Below, piece after piece: positions 62,582-64,000 of a stretch of DNA of 64,000 bases (its first letter is position 1; every line of letters begins with the position of its first letter). The notes below the pieces were generated by a model that worked only from the letters and a program-made list of their open reading frames with translations, searched no databases and was not told the origin of the DNA. The DNA comes from Azoarcus olearius. Its GTDB lineage: Bacteria > Pseudomonadota > Gammaproteobacteria > Burkholderiales > Rhodocyclaceae. The stretch is from positions 3,472,001 to 3,536,000 of the forward strand of contig NZ_CP016210.1 of assembly GCF_001682385.1 (NCBI RefSeq), in the 5' to 3' direction. The position numbers were made by a program, and so were the translations under genes.

Positions 62582-64000
62582 GGGTTGGCCTCCTCGAGTT
62601 GACGGGCGCGATGGGTGAGGCGGCGGCGCAGCAAGGCTTTTTCGACCTCCACCGCGAACAGCACCAGCAGACCGAAGGCGAGGATGCGCAGCCATGCATC
62701 GAGGCCGATGGCCGCGGTGCTGAACAAGGCCTGCATCGCCGGCAGATAGGTGAATGGCAACTGGCACGCGAGCAGCAGCGCGATCGCGAGCAGCACGTAA
62801 CGGTTGCCGAAGAAGCCCGCGCGATTGAGGATCGACGCGGAGAAGCTGCGGACATTGAAGAGGTAGAACACCTCGCCGATCAGCAGCGCATTCACCGCCG
62901 CCGTGCGCGCAGCCTCCAGCCCCGCGCCGCGCGCGGACTCCCACAGGAACAGCCCCATGCCGCCGCCGACCAGCAGCAGCCCGACGAAAACGATGCGCCA
63001 GCCGAGGAAGGCGGTCAGCAGCGGCTCGGCGGGGTCGCGCGGCGGGCGCCGCATGATGTCCGGCTCGGGTGCCTCGAACGCGAGCGCGAGCGCGAGCGTG
63101 ACCGCGGTGATCATGTTGACCCACAGGATCTGCGCCGGCGTGATCGGCATCGTCAGCCCGAACACCACCGCGAAGAACACCATGCCGGCCTGGCCGATGT
63201 TGGTCGGCAGGATGTAGGCGATGGCTTTGCGGATGTTGTCGTAGACGGTGCGCCCCTCCTCCACCGCCGCGGCGACGGAAGCGAAGTTGTCGTCGGCCAG
63301 CACCATTTCTGCCGCCTCCTTGGCCGCCTCGGTGCCGTTGCGCCCCATCGCCACGCCGACGTCGGCGCGCTTGAGCGCCGGTGCGTCGTTGACCCCGTCG
63401 CCGGTCATCGCGACCACCTCGCCGCGCGCCTGCAGCGCACGCACCAGCCGCAGTTTGTGCTCTGGGCTAGCGCGGGCGAATATCTCGGTATCCACCACGC
63501 GCGCTGCGAGCGCGTCATCATCCAGCGCCTCGATCTCGGCGCCGGTCATCACCCGCACTTCGGGCGCGAGGGCGAGTGCGGCGCCGATCGCGCGTGCGGT
63601 GACGGCATGGTCGCCGGTGATCATCTTGACCCGGATGCCGGCCGAACGGCAGTTCGCCACCGCCTCCACCGCCTCGGCGCGTGGCGGATCGCTGAGCGCC
63701 AGCACGCCGAGCAGCGTGAAGCCGCCGCGTTCGATATCGGCGAAGGTCAGCGCGGTAAGCCCGTCTTCGCCGCGGCGCATCGCCACAGCCAGCAGCCGCA
63801 TGCCATCGGCCGCCGCGGCTTCGATCTGCGCATGCCAGTGCTCCGGCGCCAAGGGCTGCTGCGCTTGCGGATCGGCCGCCGATTGCTGGGAGCACAGGGA
63901 CAGCACGCGCTCGGGCGCGCCCTTGAGCAGCACCACGCCGGCGCCGTGGTGGTCATGGTGCAGCGTGGCCATGAAGCAGTGCTCGGACTCGAACGGGATG
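62578..64000 (-). CDS. P-type cation-transporting ATPase, C-terminal part (cut by window edge)
   Basis: About 474 residues are visible and the gene continues beyond base 64000. The nucleotide-binding domain has LLKGAPERVLSLCS, the P-domain end has IRVKMITGDHAVTARAIGAA and AMTGDGVNDAPALKRADVGV, and about six membrane segments follow. The DKTGT phosphorylation site lies off the window. Membrane helix LPTNIGQAGMVFFAVVFGLT and the C-terminus resemble Ca2+/Na+-type (SERCA-like) bacterial ATPases. The ion cannot be fixed without the missing part. Confidence 0.93.
   Translation of the reverse strand, partial: IPFESEHCFMATLHHDHHGAGVVLLKGAPERVLSLCSQQSAADPQAQQPLAPEHWHAQIEAAAADGMRLLAVAMRRGEDGLTALTFADIERGGFTLLGVLALSDPPRAEAVEAVANCRSAGIRVKMITGDHAVTARAIGAALALAPEVRVMTGAEIEALDDDALAARVVDTEIFARASPEHKLRLVRALQARGEVVAMTGDGVNDAPALKRADVGVAMGRNGTEAAKEAAEMVLADDNFASVAAAVEEGRTVYDNIRKAIAYILPTNIGQAGMVFFAVVFGLTMPITPAQILWVNMITAVTLALALAFEAPEPDIMRRPPRDPAEPLLTAFLGWRIVFVGLLLVGGGMGLFLWESARGAGLEAARTAAVNALLIGEVFYLFNVRSFSASILNRAGFFGNRYVLLAIALLLACQLPFTYLPAMQALFSTAAIGLDAWLRILAFGLLVLFAVEVEKALLRRRLTHRARQLEEANP

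Overview
The window is GC-rich chromosomal DNA from a denitrifying betaproteobacterium. The gene orders purM/perM-hda-HAD-pcnB-folK-dNK-panBC and rsmB-DUF3108-purN, the clade I Tat-type NosZ, and the Dnr/NsrR-style regulation all point to the Rhodocyclales (Thauera/Azoarcus/Aromatoleum group). The genus is an inference from gene content, not a database match.

Positions 1-2.2 kb hold the 5' end of an isovaleryl-CoA dehydrogenase gene, a divergent AraC-type regulator, an intergenic block of inverted repeats, and a SirB2-type membrane protein.

Positions 2.3-27.6 kb are a denitrification island for NO and N2O reduction. The nor part has a Dnr-like regulator, an operon of membrane protein, DUF2249 and hemerythrin genes, then norCB, a DUF3079 gene, norQ, a 4Fe-4S polyferredoxin gene, norD and a second Dnr-like regulator. 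After serA come ccoG, nsrR with two NsrR-type operators, an HPP-CBS membrane protein and a c5-type cytochrome lipoprotein. The nos part lies on the minus strand: nosZ, nosR, an unknown membrane ORF, nosD, nosF, nosY, nosL, a second NosL-like gene, a DUF3565 gene and a small unknown gene. Six 14-bp Fnr/Dnr-type boxes sit upstream of the norCB, hemerythrin, norQ, c5 cytochrome, nosR and nosZ units, so the island looks like one anoxia/NO regulon. No nitrite or nitrate reductase gene is in the window.

Positions 27.6-45.4 kb are mainly housekeeping: tRNA-Ser(GCU), lysC, a small XRE regulator with an upstream palindrome, a radical SAM gene divergent from queD, a fatty acid desaturase, an MscS-type channel, a PLD-like protein, an RsmB-type methyltransferase, a DUF3108 protein, purN, a lipoprotein, mutL, a DUF4124 protein, nikR, an exported ATP-dependent DNA ligase, miaA and a DUF1415 protein.

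Positions 45.4-64.0 kb hold an RND efflux pump and its adaptor, purM, the perM-hda-HAD-pcnB-folK-DUF486-dNK-panB-panC run, a CBS protein, pepN, a double-domain UspA protein and the 3' part of a P-type cation ATPase that runs off the end.

The strongest unusual signals are a dispersed inverted-repeat element lying in frame inside norD (with a similar pair between two genes at 1.55-1.81 kb), a lipobox-like cysteine after the Tat motif of NosZ, and several uncharacterised membrane and accessory genes built into the nor/nos operons.
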